A stretch of DNA of 64,000 nucleotides from positions 1 to 64,000 of the forward strand of contig NZ_JACEHH010000014.1 in the NCBI RefSeq assembly GCF_014154935.1. Reading direction: 5' to 3'. This DNA is from Stieleria mannarensis. Its GTDB lineage: Bacteria; Planctomycetota; Planctomycetia; Pirellulales; Pirellulaceae. The notes beneath the pieces are model-generated. The model was not told where the DNA came from. It saw only the letters and a list, made by a program, of their open reading frames with translations, and searched no databases. Within the stretch, counting starts at the first letter, position 1, and each line of letters starts with the position of its first letter. Positions 1 to 12,159 of this stretch are shown here, piece by piece. The position numbers were made by a program, and so were the translations under genes.

Positions 1-934
1 GAATCTTTGTAGTCATGATCTTGCCTCAAGTTTTCAAAAAAACGATTGGGCGATAATGATAGGCGGGGGGGGCGATTGCCGTCAATGTGCGCGCATGTCT
101 ATCACACCCGTCGTTTTTTGATGTCGCGGAATTGTGGTTTGTTTTTTGCCCGCCCCCACTCGGTAGTTACCCGCGCGATGTCTTTGGCCGTTGTATGGAC
201 CACCGTACGTGTTCTAGTTGCCCAGGTTTAGCTTGGCGGCTAGGTCGGCGGGCAGCCGGTTTTCACCGTCTCGATGATTCTCTGAAATAGTGCAGCGAAT
301 TGGCTACTGTGGCGGAATCAGTGGATCAGCATTGTGGCATGCGTGTACCAATACGATGGCGCCGGAGACCTTGCTCGCCAACGCAGTTCAAAATCACGCT
401 TTGCTTTCGCTGCCTTACCGATGCTGAAGCGGCAGCTTAAAATGCCTCCACGGCCTGTCGATTTATTCCGATCATACGTGGGACCAACCGTTTCGCGCGG
501 GCGCACGGGCTTCCATCACCAAGAAAATGCACTCACGCCCGTAGGCTAGGGCCAAACGTCTGATTTACTCAATAGGCCGTCCAGCACACAGTTCGTCGAC
601 GCGGCCCAGTTAAATGGCGTTTGGATCTTCTTGGGATGCCTCAGAGTTCTGCTTCCGCAGGGTTCCCTCGCAGTGGGCTGACTCTCAACCGCGACGAACA
701 AGGCGCCTCTGCACACTGCCCGACGGTGAGGATTCTACCGGTTGCCCCTGCGCGATCGAAAATGATTCTTCCTCATTGCCGGATTCATTTAGGGCAAAAT
801 GAAGGGATGGACGCACGTACCATCGCCCGCACGGTTTCTGAGCTAACCTTGCTCAGCGCCGCGACGGCGGGCACGTCGGGCGGTTCACGCGTCCCGATCC
901 GCTCAAACCGAATCCTCCAACGACGGCCGATCCA
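1..934. other. Gene-poor left edge
   Basis: No reading frame here has a credible start, composition or family motif; the short open frames lie on both strands, overlap one another and encode Arg/Pro/Ser-rich shadows. A G8 run lies near position 65. The stretch may be a long intergenic region or the decayed end of something to the left. I see no RNA gene or terminator that I could defend. Confidence 0.5.
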
Positions 935-2587
935 ATGAACCGACTGAGAAAGAGCCTTTGCGTAGCAATCGCCGGCGGGATGCTCGCGACGATTCCGTCC
1001 GAATCCCCGGGGCAAGACATCATCGGCGAAGCGTTGGGAAAGGTCATCTTGCCGGCCGTCGGGCCGGTCATCCTGGATCGTGCCGGCGGCCAGATCTTGG
1101 AAAAGGGCTTGAACGGGGGCTTCAGACGGGGGGGAGTCCTTCCGGGGCGAGGCTCCTCGCGTCCCTCCAGACGCCAGGGATCTTCCGGGTCACAAACGAT
1201 CCGGCAGCCTTACTCCCAATCGGTTCCATCGCAGACGTACCAAGTCCAGCCCAGCGCCCAACCCAGCCCGCCGCCCGCGCCCACTCCGCCGGCGGTTAGC
1301 CCACCGGAGAACACGATCGTCACTCGGCCGGCGGTTTCCCCCAACCCTTCACCGACCGAAATCGCATTGACGCACGTCGTCTCGGCCGGCCCGCAACTGA
1401 CCGCTCAAGTCATCCGTGTCGAAGCGACCGAGATCGCCAGACAGATCGACCAGGCCGTCGCGCGATTCCTGGATCAATCGAGTTCAGATCCGGCAGTGGA
1501 CTCGCTGCGCCGTGATTACGGGCGATTGTCGACTCAGTCGCGCGATGGCGGTGCGCGGGCGTCATTGTTGACAACCCATGACGACGCCTTGGCGCAATTG
1601 GGCAATCGGCAATCCTGGGCGTCACTGGTCGGCGCTGCCGACACCGCCGATCAAATCGCCGCGCTCGCCCCCGAGTCCGACTCGGAAACTCTGACACAAG
1701 CCATCGATGATTTGCGGACAGAACTGACCGGAGTGACTGGACCGCTGCTCGCGGGAACCGAGCTGGCGATCATTGCCCAACGCGCCAAGAACATCCGCAA
1801 CATGAGCGTGATCAGTGAGATCGCGCGGGTGTTGGGCACCCAGCGTCGAGACGACTTGTTTGTGCGGATCGCCGAGGCGGCCGTCAAGAGCGATGCTCCC
1901 GAAGAGGCGATCGCGGGCTTGTTGGGTGTCGGTCTGGGGCTGGCCGGCAACGCGGTCACCGACATGCAATTGCCCGAGGGCATCCCGGCAGTCGTGCTCT
2001 ACAGCCCGTCGATCAACACGTCACCGATCAGTTTCGTGTGCGACGATGCGCTTGAGATCACACTCGCCCCCGGCGAAATGGTGCCGCTGGATCAAGCCTT
2101 TGTCGTCGCGTTTCAAAACGGCAAGGGCGCCGTCAAACGCTACACGATCAACGACGGCATGTATCGCTGGGTGGTCGGCCAAGAGGGTTGGGACGTTCGT
2201 CAAAAGACGGCCGTGGAGGTCTCGATCGATGCCAGCGGTTCCCCCGCCGAATTCCATTATCTGGTCAACGGCCAGCCGCAGAGTGCCCCAGCCGGATCGG
2301 TGGTCGAGCACCGCCTGGACGGACCGGTGCGAATTGATTTTGACACCGGGCTGGGCGACGGGACCATGAAGTCCACACTGGTCACGCCCGGCAATTATGT
2401 CGTCGGCGTCAATGCGGAAACCGGAGGCTGGGATCTGCACATCCAACCGCAACCGCAGTCGGTCGAGGAATCGACCACCTCGATCGCAAAGCAGCATTGG
2501 CGAGAGAGTGTCGCGAAAGCCCAACGGGCGCTGTCGATCGATCCGGCCGAGGCGAAGGTCGACGCGCTGTTGGATTTGATCGAATGA
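935..2587 (+). CDS. Secreted Pro-rich hypothetical protein
   Basis: A 550-residue protein of unknown function. The N-terminus is a plausible Sec signal peptide (MNRLRKSLCVAIAGGML, cleavage near residue 27). A Gly/Arg/Ser/Gln stretch and a Pro-rich linker follow (about residues 55-135, with APSPPPAPTPP-like composition), typical of an exported protein with a flexible spacer. The central part (about 140-340) is Ala/Glu/Asp-rich and probably helical. The C-terminal part (about 345-520) looks like beta-rich sandwich sequence. No catalytic motif is recognisable. The ATG follows a gene-free stretch, so the gene probably has its own promoter. A composite repeat starts 46 bp after the stop. The CDS call is good because of length, composition and signal peptide; the function is unknown. 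Confidence 0.75.
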   Translation: MNRLRKSLCVAIAGGMLATIPSESPGQDIIGEALGKVILPAVGPVILDRAGGQILEKGLNGGFRRGGVLPGRGSSRPSRRQGSSGSQTIRQPYSQSVPSQTYQVQPSAQPSPPPAPTPPAVSPPENTIVTRPAVSPNPSPTEIALTHVVSAGPQLTAQVIRVEATEIARQIDQAVARFLDQSSSDPAVDSLRRDYGRLSTQSRDGGARASLLTTHDDALAQLGNRQSWASLVGAADTADQIAALAPESDSETLTQAIDDLRTELTGVTGPLLAGTELAIIAQRAKNIRNMSVISEIARVLGTQRRDDLFVRIAEAAVKSDAPEEAIAGLLGVGLGLAGNAVTDMQLPEGIPAVVLYSPSINTSPISFVCDDALEITLAPGEMVPLDQAFVVAFQNGKGAVKRYTINDGMYRWVVGQEGWDVRQKTAVEVSIDASGSPAEFHYLVNGQPQSAPAGSVVEHRLDGPVRIDFDTGLGDGTMKSTLVTPGNYVVGVNAETGGWDLHIQPQPQSVEESTTSIAKQHWRESVAKAQRALSIDPAEAKVDALLDLIE

Positions 2588-2632
2588 GAGAAGCTGCCTG
2601 GAATGTCGTTTGTCGAAGTAACGGATTTGATC

Positions 2633-2815
2633 GTAGCGGAAGTCGCCAAGACTTTCGCCAGCGGTGGCCCCTCTCTGGCGTTTGCTTGCTGCGCAAACGC
2701 CGTCTCTCCCCGAGGGAGAGAATCTAAGTCCGCTGCCAAATGCGGCAGGAATAGAAACGACGCCACTCGCAGCGAGGGGCGACGGCCCGGAAGGGACCAT
2801 CGTACTTTTGAAAAG
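2633..2815. repeat. Composite palindromic repeat, families A/B
   Basis: The stretch begins with the family A motif GTAGCGGAAGTCGCCAAGAC and continues with a hairpin-rich block (GGCGTTTGC...GCAAACGCC, then CTCTCCCCGAGGGAGAG). It ends with CGACGGCCCGGAAGGGACC followed by ATCGTAC. A closely related block lies at 12160-12335 with the family A and hairpin parts inverted. It fills the gap between the secreted protein and the convergent pseudokinase gene. Confidence 0.75.
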
Positions 2816-2822
2816 CGTCGTG

Positions 2823-5800
2823 CTAATTCCCTTCTGGGATACGAAACTCGGCGGGCAGTTCGTACTTGCCGGCGGCTGCGTCGCGGGTCGTGATCAGAAT
2901 CTCGGTCTCTTCGGGCGGTTTGCCCGTCGGGTGCACGACCCAAATCAGCGATTGCTTGGGATCGGTCGGCCCGGTCGCGGTTTTGTCCGGATTGGCTCCC
3001 AGCACCAAGTCGGTCAGCACCTTTCGTAGCGGCTGCCCGTCACGCTCGAAATTGCGGATCTGTTGGTTTTGCGTGATCCCGTTTTTCTCCAGGTCCGCGC
3101 CGATGATTCGGACTGCTGGCATCGTCGATCCGTCCGGCAATGATTGTTCAAACTCGTCGACGACGGCATCGACGGCGAACTGCAAGGAGAGCTGCAAGAA
3201 CGAGATCGACATCGGCCGATCGAGGATCTCATCGAGCGACAACGGTTCGGCTTTGGTAGCCTCGGCCACCGTGTCACCGCCGGCCGGGGTGTTCATCGCC
3301 AAGAACGTCCCCAGGGCGACTTGCGATCCTGCATCGATGGGCAGATACGTCGACGCGACGACGGTTTCACCCAAGATGGTGCTGCGTGTTTGTTCGTTGA
3401 CGAACCGCAGCATCAGCGGCAATCGGGTGGCCAACAGTCGCCACGACGGATCGGGGACCGACGTCAAAATGAAATTGTCCGCCCACTCGGGCCATGTTTG
3501 CGTCGTGTCGCGGAAGCCTTTTAACAACGTCGCCGCGGTCGCCCCGCCGCTGGGCAGCTCACGCAGTTCTAAGTACAGCGCCCCATCGGCTGCCGAAGCG
3601 GACAAGGAGAACGCGGCGACATCGGGAATCAACCATCGTTTCAGCGGCCGAGTGAATTCGGGCAACGAGGACGCCAGCATTTGGCGGCCGTCGGCGAACA
3701 GGAAGTTGGGCGTGACCAAGGCGACCAGGTCGCTTTCGGCGCTGGTTTGGTTCCACAGGGTTTGCATGCTGCGAACCAACGGAATTGCTGCGCCTTCGGT
3801 TTCGGCCACCTCACGGATTCGATCCAACGAGGCGATGGCGAACCGCCCGACATTCCCGCCTTCGGGCGGTTTTCCTTTTTCGCCGCCGCCGACGAAGTAC
3901 GCATCGCCGTCCAGGTCTTCGCCGGCGTAAATGATCACCCCGTCGGGCGTGCGCGATTCAAATGCCTGCCACTTCTCGGTCAGCGCGTCCAACGCGACCG
4001 GTGCGACCAGGTCGATCACCAAGGCGACTTCGGGCCATCCATCTCGGCCCGGAAAGAACGCCGCGGTGCAGCGCTCGATCTGGTCCTGCGGCACCCCGGC
4101 GCGCTGCTGGGCCATCGCGATCCAAGGCGATAGTTCCGCGTCAAAGGTCGACATCAACGACCGCGCATCGGCACTTTGTGTGATGCGTGCCAGCGGAATC
4201 GACAGGATCATTGCCGGCCCGGGCGGCAAGAGTTCCAGCGATGGTGGCGGGGAGTCGGCCGAGTACGGCGGCACCCAAAGCAAGCGATCGCTGTCGACGA
4301 TTTCATAACCATTGACCAGTGTCGGTTCTTCACCGGCAACCGCGCGCCGCGACTCGCGGACTTCGGGAACACGGTTGATGATCCCCGGACTCGGTCGCGG
4401 CGGCCGAGGTGGCTCGACGGGACCGCGACCACGCAATGCGATGGCCAGGCCCAACATCAACAGCGGCAGCACCATCATGCCGGCCAAGATCGGGATCCGG
4501 TTCTTGCGCCGCGTGCGACGCTTCCGCCGCGTGCGTTTCGGTTCGCCATCGGGCTCGGTCGCGTCGACGGTCGCGTCGACGGTCGATGCGGTGTCAGCGG
4601 GCGTGGGGGCAGACGGTGCCGCTGCGACGTCTGGCGTCGTCATTTCCGGCGCCGCGATGTCCGGTGTTCCCGCGGCATCGGCGGCGGGTGATTCGATCGG
4701 CTGTACGGCGGGCGGTTCAACCGGCGGAGCGCCGTCCCCGGCAGGCCGAGCCGGTTCAGCAGGGGGGGCGGCGTCTTGGGCGGAGGTTGTCGCTGCGCCA
4801 GCGGGCTTCGCTGCGCCAGCGGGCTTCGCTGCGCCAGCGGGCTTCGCTGCGCCAGCGGGCTTCGCTGCGGTCGGTCGCTTCGGCGTTCGGTCGGCCGTGG
4901 GTACGGTATCGGCCGACGGTTTGGCCACCGGCGATGACTTTGGTTTCGTCCCCGCCGGGGCGGACTTCGCCGCCGCGTCGACCAACTCACCTGCCCGCCG
5001 CAGCGCTTCGGCCATCGCCGCGGCGGAATCAAACCGGGCCGCGGGGTCGTGGGCCATCGCATAGGCCAACACACGAAGCAGCGGGTTTCCCGCCGCCCCT
5101 TGCTGGACCGCTTCGATCAACTCGGGCGGTTGCGGCTGGTTGTGCCCCGCCGGCAACGCATGCCCGTCTTTGCGGGCAAAGGCGGGACGTCCAAGCAGTA
5201 GCTGGAACAACAGAGAGCCCAGTGAATACAGATCCGAGGCCGGCGTCGGCGTCGCGGCCGGATCGGCCAGCTCGGGTGCGGCATACAGGCCGGGTGATTC
5301 CAGGTATTCAATCCAGCTGGTGGAAAGGTCCGCCAGCGGTGATCGCGCCGGAGAGGACGGGTCACGGAGCAGAATCGCGTGTCCTTTGGCGGTGACCCAG
5401 ACGTGATCGGATGCCACCGCCCCGTGAGCCATCACCAATCCGGAATCGAGTGGCTGATGTAGGGCGTGCAGTGCGTTGGCCAGATCGACACCAATCCGAA
5501 CCGTCTTTCGCGGACTGAGCGACGGCTTGGTTTGCAGCACCTGGAAGAGCGGCGCTCCGGCGGGAAGCGGTGAAAAGATTTCGACGGTCTGATCGGCCGT
5601 TCCCGCTTGGGCGCCCCCGGACAGTTCGATCGTCTGCAGCGATTCGGCGCGAATCTCACTGTGGACGGCGATCCAGCTGCGTCGGGTTTCATCCAGGCTG
5701 CCCAGCGGGACGCGTAACAGGAATCCGTAGCGGGGGACCGGAGCGTGTTCGGTCACCGGTGTCTGGACGGGGATCCAATGCGAAAACGGCCGAACCGGTT

Positions 5801-6062
5801 GATCGCTGGTCATCACAAACGAACCGACCCGCAGGGCCGGACCAATCTGTCCCGCCGGACCGTCGGCTGCGAGCAGTTGGTCGGCCTGGAATTGCGTCAG
5901 AACGCCGGTTCGGACCAAAAAGGCAGCGACGGCGGCGCCGTCATCGCCCGTCGACTTTTCCGGGGACTGTGCAAATGCGGCACCGTAGCGTTGGCAACTG
6001 CCCGGGTCGGCGAGCCCGGATTGGACCAGACGAGACCAGAATTCGCTCTGTGCGATCGACAT
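2823..6062 (-). CDS. Membrane pseudokinase (Ser/Thr kinase-like)
   Basis: A 1079-residue protein. The open frame extends upstream to 6341, but that would run over the glgA start; the ATG at 6062 (MSIAQSEFWSRLVQSGL) gives the N-terminus typical of planctomycete kinases, including a GVLTQFQADQLL segment. Residues about 100-370 are kinase-like: the C-lobe shows YAAPEL (APE-like) and DLYSLGSLLFQLLLGRPAF. The catalytic motifs are not normal. The HRD region reads MAHGAVASDHV, the DFG region reads LLRDPSSP, and no glycine-rich loop is evident, so I infer a pseudokinase. A Pro/Ala/Thr-rich linker with KPAGAA repeats follows (about 398-424). Then comes a basic stop-transfer region and one TM helix (about 522-547, IPILAGMMVLPLLMLGLAIA), and about 530 extracytoplasmic residues of unknown fold. 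It is probably a receptor-like scaffold. It diverges from glgA across 242 bp. Confidence 0.75.
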   Translation of the reverse strand: MSIAQSEFWSRLVQSGLADPGSCQRYGAAFAQSPEKSTGDDGAAVAAFLVRTGVLTQFQADQLLAADGPAGQIGPALRVGSFVMTSDQPVRPFSHWIPVQTPVTEHAPVPRYGFLLRVPLGSLDETRRSWIAVHSEIRAESLQTIELSGGAQAGTADQTVEIFSPLPAGAPLFQVLQTKPSLSPRKTVRIGVDLANALHALHQPLDSGLVMAHGAVASDHVWVTAKGHAILLRDPSSPARSPLADLSTSWIEYLESPGLYAAPELADPAATPTPASDLYSLGSLLFQLLLGRPAFARKDGHALPAGHNQPQPPELIEAVQQGAAGNPLLRVLAYAMAHDPAARFDSAAAMAEALRRAGELVDAAAKSAPAGTKPKSSPVAKPSADTVPTADRTPKRPTAAKPAGAAKPAGAAKPAGAAKPAGAATTSAQDAAPPAEPARPAGDGAPPVEPPAVQPIESPAADAAGTPDIAAPEMTTPDVAAAPSAPTPADTASTVDATVDATEPDGEPKRTRRKRRTRRKNRIPILAGMMVLPLLMLGLAIALRGRGPVEPPRPPRPSPGIINRVPEVRESRRAVAGEEPTLVNGYEIVDSDRLLWVPPYSADSPPPSLELLPPGPAMILSIPLARITQSADARSLMSTFDAELSPWIAMAQQRAGVPQDQIERCTAAFFPGRDGWPEVALVIDLVAPVALDALTEKWQAFESRTPDGVIIYAGEDLDGDAYFVGGGEKGKPPEGGNVGRFAIASLDRIREVAETEGAAIPLVRSMQTLWNQTSAESDLVALVTPNFLFADGRQMLASSLPEFTRPLKRWLIPDVAAFSLSASAADGALYLELRELPSGGATAATLLKGFRDTTQTWPEWADNFILTSVPDPSWRLLATRLPLMLRFVNEQTRSTILGETVVASTYLPIDAGSQVALGTFLAMNTPAGGDTVAEATKAEPLSLDEILDRPMSISFLQLSLQFAVDAVVDEFEQSLPDGSTMPAVRIIGADLEKNGITQNQQIRNFERDGQPLRKVLTDLVLGANPDKTATGPTDPKQSLIWVVHPTGKPPEETEILITTRDAAAGKYELPAEFRIPEGN
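4791..4869 (-). repeat. 18-bp tandem repeat inside pseudokinase
   Basis: Four and a half near-identical copies of GCTGCGCCAGCGGGCTTC, read on the + strand, encode in-frame KPAGAA repeats in the linker before the TM segment. Because copies are identical at nucleotide level, expansion is recent or ongoing. Copy-number change keeps the frame and would only alter linker length. Confidence 0.9.
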
Positions 6063-6304
6063 GCAGGCAACACAACTCGTGATTCGGACAAGGAGGAGCA
6101 GATTACGACGATTGACCCCTAAGTTTAGCTGATCCGGGGCAAATTCGACGTCGTCGCCCCCCGAGCTTTCTGGCGCGAGCGTTAATTGCGACCAATATTT
6201 CCATACGGGTGGGTGGGAACGCTGTGAATCCTCGGCTCGCTGCATTAACTTCGGCCGTTTCCTGTCGCCACAGGTGACGCCGGCTACGACTAAGGTATCA
6301 AGTT

Positions 6305-7807
6305 TTGAATATTGTCTACGTAACCTCCGAAGCAGTTCCATTGGCGAAAACGGGTGGTTTGGCCGACGTGTGTGGCACGCTGCCCCGCGAAGTCGCCGCG
6401 TTGGGGCACCGCTGCGCCGTGATTTTACCGGCCTTTCGAAGCGTCCATCGTGCGGGATTAAAAATTGACACCACCGACATCAGCTTTGCGATCCCGATGT
6501 CGCCGGGAAAACTGGTCGGCGGCCGGCTGCTGAAATGCTTGCTGCCCGAGAGCAACGTGGTCGCCTGGCTGATCGACCAACCGCAATACTTCGATCGTGA
6601 ATCGCTGTACGGAGACGAACTCGGGGACTACCGCGACAACGCCGAGCGGTTCGCATTTTTTTGCCGCGCCGCGCTGGCCGCGTTGATGCGGATCGAAATG
6701 AACGTCGACGTGCTGCATTGCAACGACTGGCAATCCGGGTTGATCCCCGCCCTGCTACAGGCCTCGCCGACAGCCTATGGATCGCTCTCTCGCGCCGCGA
6801 CGTTGATGACCATTCACAACATGGCCTATCAGGGCAATTTCCATCGTGACGCCTTCGCCTGGACGGGGCTGGACTGGAAACACTTCACACATGAATCGTT
6901 CGAGTACTACGGGCAGCTGAACTTTCTGAAAACGGGGATCGTTTGTGCCGACCATGTCACGACGGTCAGCCCGCGTTATGCGATGGAAATCTGCACACCC
7001 CAACACGGCTGCGGCCTGGATGGCGTGCTTGCGTCAAAGGGGGGACGTGTGACGGGGATCACCAACGGGATCGATGAGACGGATTGGAATCCGGCGACCG
7101 ACGCCAAGTTGCCCGTGACGTTTGACAAAGACGACTGGCAATCCGGCAAGGTCGCTAACAAACGTTCGCTGCAGAACGAGTTCGGGCTGGAGGAGTCCGA
7201 CGACGTGCCGATGATCGGGTTGGTCGGGCGGTTGGCCGAACAGAAGGGGTGGGATTTGATTCTGCCGGTGATTCGGCAACACGTCCAAGAGGGGCGACCG
7301 ACGCAGTGGATGATCCTCGGCAGCGGCGACAAACAGATCGAGACCGAGCTGGCCGCCCTGGCCGCCCAGGCCCCGCAGCAGGTCGCTGCCCATGTCGGGT
7401 TCAGCGAGGCACTGGCGCATCGGATCGAAGCCGCGGCGGACCTGTTTGTCATGCCCAGCCACTATGAGCCGTGTGGGCTGAATCAGTTGTACAGTTTGCG
7501 TTACGGCACGATCCCGATCGTTACGGCCACCGGCGGACTGGCCGACACGGTGGTCGACACGACGGCGGAAAGTTTGGCCAACGAAACGGCGACCGGATTC
7601 CATTTGCGCGAGGTTTCCCCGCGTGGACTGGACGAAGCGATCGGTCGCGCTCTGCAATTGCGTTATCACGACCAAAAAAATTGGAAGAATTTGGTCGAGC
7701 GTGCGATGTCGGCGGATTGGTCCTGGAGGAAAAGTGCATCCCAGTATGTAGAGCTTTACGACCACGCAGTTTCCCTTAAGGGGGGCATGGTGAAAACGCC
7801 AAAGTAA
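6305..7807 (+). CDS. glgA: Glycogen synthase (ADP-glucose type)
   Basis: This GT5 glycosyltransferase transfers glucose from ADP-glucose to the non-reducing end of alpha-1,4-glucan. At 500 residues it is close to the family length. It starts at TTG: MNIVYVTSEAVPLAKTGGLA carries the KxGG nucleotide-sugar signature right at the N-terminus, which fixes the start. Further motifs are LHCNDWQSGLIPALL, TIHNMAYQGNF, ITNGIDETDWNP, VGRLAEQKGWD and PSHYEPCGLNQLYSLRYGT, which includes the E-x7-E type active site of GT-B retaining enzymes. It is followed by a galT-like gene and a GH57 gene on the same strand, which suggests a glucan storage and turnover cluster. Confidence 0.95.
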   Translation: MNIVYVTSEAVPLAKTGGLADVCGTLPREVAALGHRCAVILPAFRSVHRAGLKIDTTDISFAIPMSPGKLVGGRLLKCLLPESNVVAWLIDQPQYFDRESLYGDELGDYRDNAERFAFFCRAALAALMRIEMNVDVLHCNDWQSGLIPALLQASPTAYGSLSRAATLMTIHNMAYQGNFHRDAFAWTGLDWKHFTHESFEYYGQLNFLKTGIVCADHVTTVSPRYAMEICTPQHGCGLDGVLASKGGRVTGITNGIDETDWNPATDAKLPVTFDKDDWQSGKVANKRSLQNEFGLEESDDVPMIGLVGRLAEQKGWDLILPVIRQHVQEGRPTQWMILGSGDKQIETELAALAAQAPQQVAAHVGFSEALAHRIEAAADLFVMPSHYEPCGLNQLYSLRYGTIPIVTATGGLADTVVDTTAESLANETATGFHLREVSPRGLDEAIGRALQLRYHDQKNWKNLVERAMSADWSWRKSASQYVELYDHAVSLKGGMVKTPK

Positions 7808-7815
7808 GTGCAAGC

Positions 7816-7834
7816 AAACGTTTTCGTTTTTTTG
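7816..7834 (+). terminator. Weak U-tract hairpin after glgA
   Basis: AAACG-TTTT-CGTTT followed by further T residues begins 9 bp after the glgA stop. The stem is only 5 bp and AT-rich, so this is a weak candidate intrinsic terminator. Confidence 0.3.
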
Positions 7835-8018
7835 ATCCCCCAAGGCTGGTAATCGCTCAAAAATTGGTAGAGTGAGGTTAATCGGGTCCGCCAAAAACAT
7901 TCCCAGAATGGATCATCTGGGATGGCTCACGTGGACGAGAGGATGATGTACAAGATCGGGCGGTGGCTCCGCGGTGCAGGCGTCCTCCCCTATCCCAATT
8001 ACCCCCTGCTGCGAAGCT

Positions 8019-9404
8019 ATGCCTTCTGATTCTGAGCAACGACCGCCCACCTTTTCGGCAGAGGCTCATCCTTCCAGCCGGGTCGGCGAAAACGTCTCAG
8101 GATATCGCGAAAAACCGGGGGTCATCGACACCGACACGCGGCTCGCATCGGCCGGGGAAACCGAAGCGATGTGGCCGGGGCGGCCGGCGCGGCGATCGGT
8201 GATGCGTTCGCTGGCGCGTTCGGCAACCGATAGCAAAGCCCGCAAGGAAGCCGCAGCCTCTCGTGGCAACCAATCGACCTCTCACACGCGGCGAGACCTG
8301 TTGACCGGGGACTGGACGATCTTTGCGCCCAAACGCGACCAGCGTCCCAACGATTACGAATCCAAAACCGCACCTTCGTCGGTGGCCGTGGCCACTCCGC
8401 CGGCCGTGGACGCCGATTGCCCGTTCTGTGCCGGCGCCGAAAGCCGCACGCCCGAAGCCATCTGGTCGGCCAAGCTGGGTGACCAGGGATCGCCCGCGAT
8501 CGAAAATGGGGCAACGCGTTTTGCCGGACCGCACGTCGAAGTCGTGGCCGGGGAGCAAGACGGCTGGAACGTCCGTGTGGTGCCCAACAAGTTCCCGGCG
8601 GTCAGCCCCAGTGACTCAGTCACCGGCGATCATGTCGATCGCCACGAATTGTTTCCCATCACCGACGTGGTCGGTGGGCACGAGGTCATCATCGAATCGT
8701 CGTTGCATGCCGAGTCGATCACCGAGTACGACCCGGCAATGGTCTACATGACGTTGCTGGCGTTTCGCGACCGCATCCGCCATTGGCGGCAGGTGCCCGG
8801 GATCAACTACATCAGCGTGTTCAAGAATTGCGGTCCCGAAGCCGGCGCGTCGCTGCGGCACAGTCACAGCCAGCTGATCGCAACAAGTTTGATGCCGCAC
8901 CACGTCCGCACCACGATGCTTCGCTGCGAACACCATCGGGCTCGGACCGGTTGCTCGCTGGCGTGTGATCTGTTGCGTGCGGAACTCGCCGAACGCAGCC
9001 GGGTGATCGACCGAACCGACTCGTTTGTCGCCTTCTGCCCCTTTGCAAGCCGTTTCGGCGGGCTGATCCGAATGACGTCGGTGGAGCATCAGCCGCACTT
9101 TGACCTGATGACCGACACCTCCCTGGATCAACTGGCCAGTTTCCTCTGGCGAGTGCTTTCCTGGGTCAACGAAGCATTCCCCGGCAAAGCGTTCAACTAT
9201 CTGCTGCACACCTGCCCGCCCGGCTGTCAACAGCCCGAAGCCTTTCAATGGTCGCTCGATGTCTTTCCACGATTGAGCAAGACCGCGGGATTTGAGTGGA
9301 GTTGTGACTGCATGATCAACTCCCTGTTGCCGGAATCCGCCGCCTTGCGATACCGCGAAATCGCCCGCAAGCACGACCCCCGCAACGTTTTGCTGACGCG
9401 ATAG
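8019..9404 (+). CDS. galT: Galactose-1-phosphate uridylyltransferase-like
   Basis: A HIT-superfamily nucleotidylyltransferase related to GalT, which exchanges UMP between UDP-hexose and hexose-1-phosphate. The conserved part begins about 95 residues in, with RRDLLTGDWTIFAPKRDQRP. It continues with CPFCAG (Cys pair, possible zinc site), VVPNKFPAV, and the catalytic HSHSQ triad in GASLRHSHSQLIATSLMP. Later come NYLLHTCPPG and FEWS. The N-terminal 95 residues are low-complexity. The start is therefore uncertain: ATG 8019 is used here, with GTG 7974 and ATG 8202 as alternatives. Its position between glgA and a GH57 enzyme suggests sugar-1-phosphate handling for glucan synthesis rather than a dedicated Leloir operon, since no galK or galE is seen. 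Confidence 0.85.
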   Translation: MPSDSEQRPPTFSAEAHPSSRVGENVSGYREKPGVIDTDTRLASAGETEAMWPGRPARRSVMRSLARSATDSKARKEAAASRGNQSTSHTRRDLLTGDWTIFAPKRDQRPNDYESKTAPSSVAVATPPAVDADCPFCAGAESRTPEAIWSAKLGDQGSPAIENGATRFAGPHVEVVAGEQDGWNVRVVPNKFPAVSPSDSVTGDHVDRHELFPITDVVGGHEVIIESSLHAESITEYDPAMVYMTLLAFRDRIRHWRQVPGINYISVFKNCGPEAGASLRHSHSQLIATSLMPHHVRTTMLRCEHHRARTGCSLACDLLRAELAERSRVIDRTDSFVAFCPFASRFGGLIRMTSVEHQPHFDLMTDTSLDQLASFLWRVLSWVNEAFPGKAFNYLLHTCPPGCQQPEAFQWSLDVFPRLSKTAGFEWSCDCMINSLLPESAALRYREIARKHDPRNVLLTR

Positions 9405-9922
9405 GCCGCCGAAAGTAGCGCCCCCGGCAGAGAGGCGGGCATAGGTATCAAGTTTACCATTAATCCTCCCTCGCAGAGGTCGTGCGTTTTTTCAAATTAA
9501 CCCTCCCTGAAAGGGAGGGTGACTTACTTGATTGATGGCTGCACTGCTTAACTTGCTACCAATGGGACGGCATCTTGGGGCCTCCGCCGCCCGATTGGGG
9601 GCCGCCGCCGGCAACCTCCATCACCATCGGCTGTGAAAATCTGACGATTCTGACTGTTGTTGGCCCCTACCCACGTGCCGATACACTGCATGGGGCGCCG
9701 TTAACGATTAGGGGAAGAAGTCCAAACCGGAAAACATTCCGTTTCGGCGCCGGATCGATTTCCTGCGAACTGGTGCGATGCGTCCGGAGTGGCCATTCGG
9801 AAATGTCAACTCCTTCCCTACAATTCGACCACCAGTCACGACCGGCCATCGGTTTGACCTAAGACGTTACGACGCCGCCGCGTGTCATCCGCTGCTCTCC
9901 ATCCACGTTAACTTCTTCGAAC
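9405..9922. other. Intergenic gap between galT and GH57 gene
   Basis: A 518-bp gap without a credible gene. It holds the hairpin at 9500-9520 and a second CCTCCCTCGCAGAGG-like block just before it. The last 350 bp are unremarkable and probably carry the promoter of the GH57 gene, though no clear -35/-10 pair stands out. Confidence 0.5.
9500..9520. repeat. Perfect 9-bp hairpin
   Basis: ACCCTCCCT-GAA-AGGGAGGGT forms a perfect 9-bp stem with a 3-nt loop, about 95 bp after the galT stop. No T-run follows, so an intrinsic terminator is not supported. It may stabilise the galT transcript end or be a repeat relic. Confidence 0.6.
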
Positions 9923-12088
<2,166 letters not shown>

Positions 12089-12159
12089 CGATAGCGTGTG
12101 GGATAGGCTTCCAGCCTGTCATCGCATCGGCGCGGAATTCTGCTACCGCAGGATTTGGC

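Noticed and set aside
621-938. 105-residue open frame before the first gene
   Set aside because: Low-complexity Arg/Ser/Pro content, no conserved features, and it runs into the better-supported start at 935.
6063-6341. Upstream extension of the pseudokinase gene
   Set aside because: It would cover the glgA start and promoter and adds 93 residues of non-conserved sequence; the ATG at 6062 gives a family-like N-terminus.
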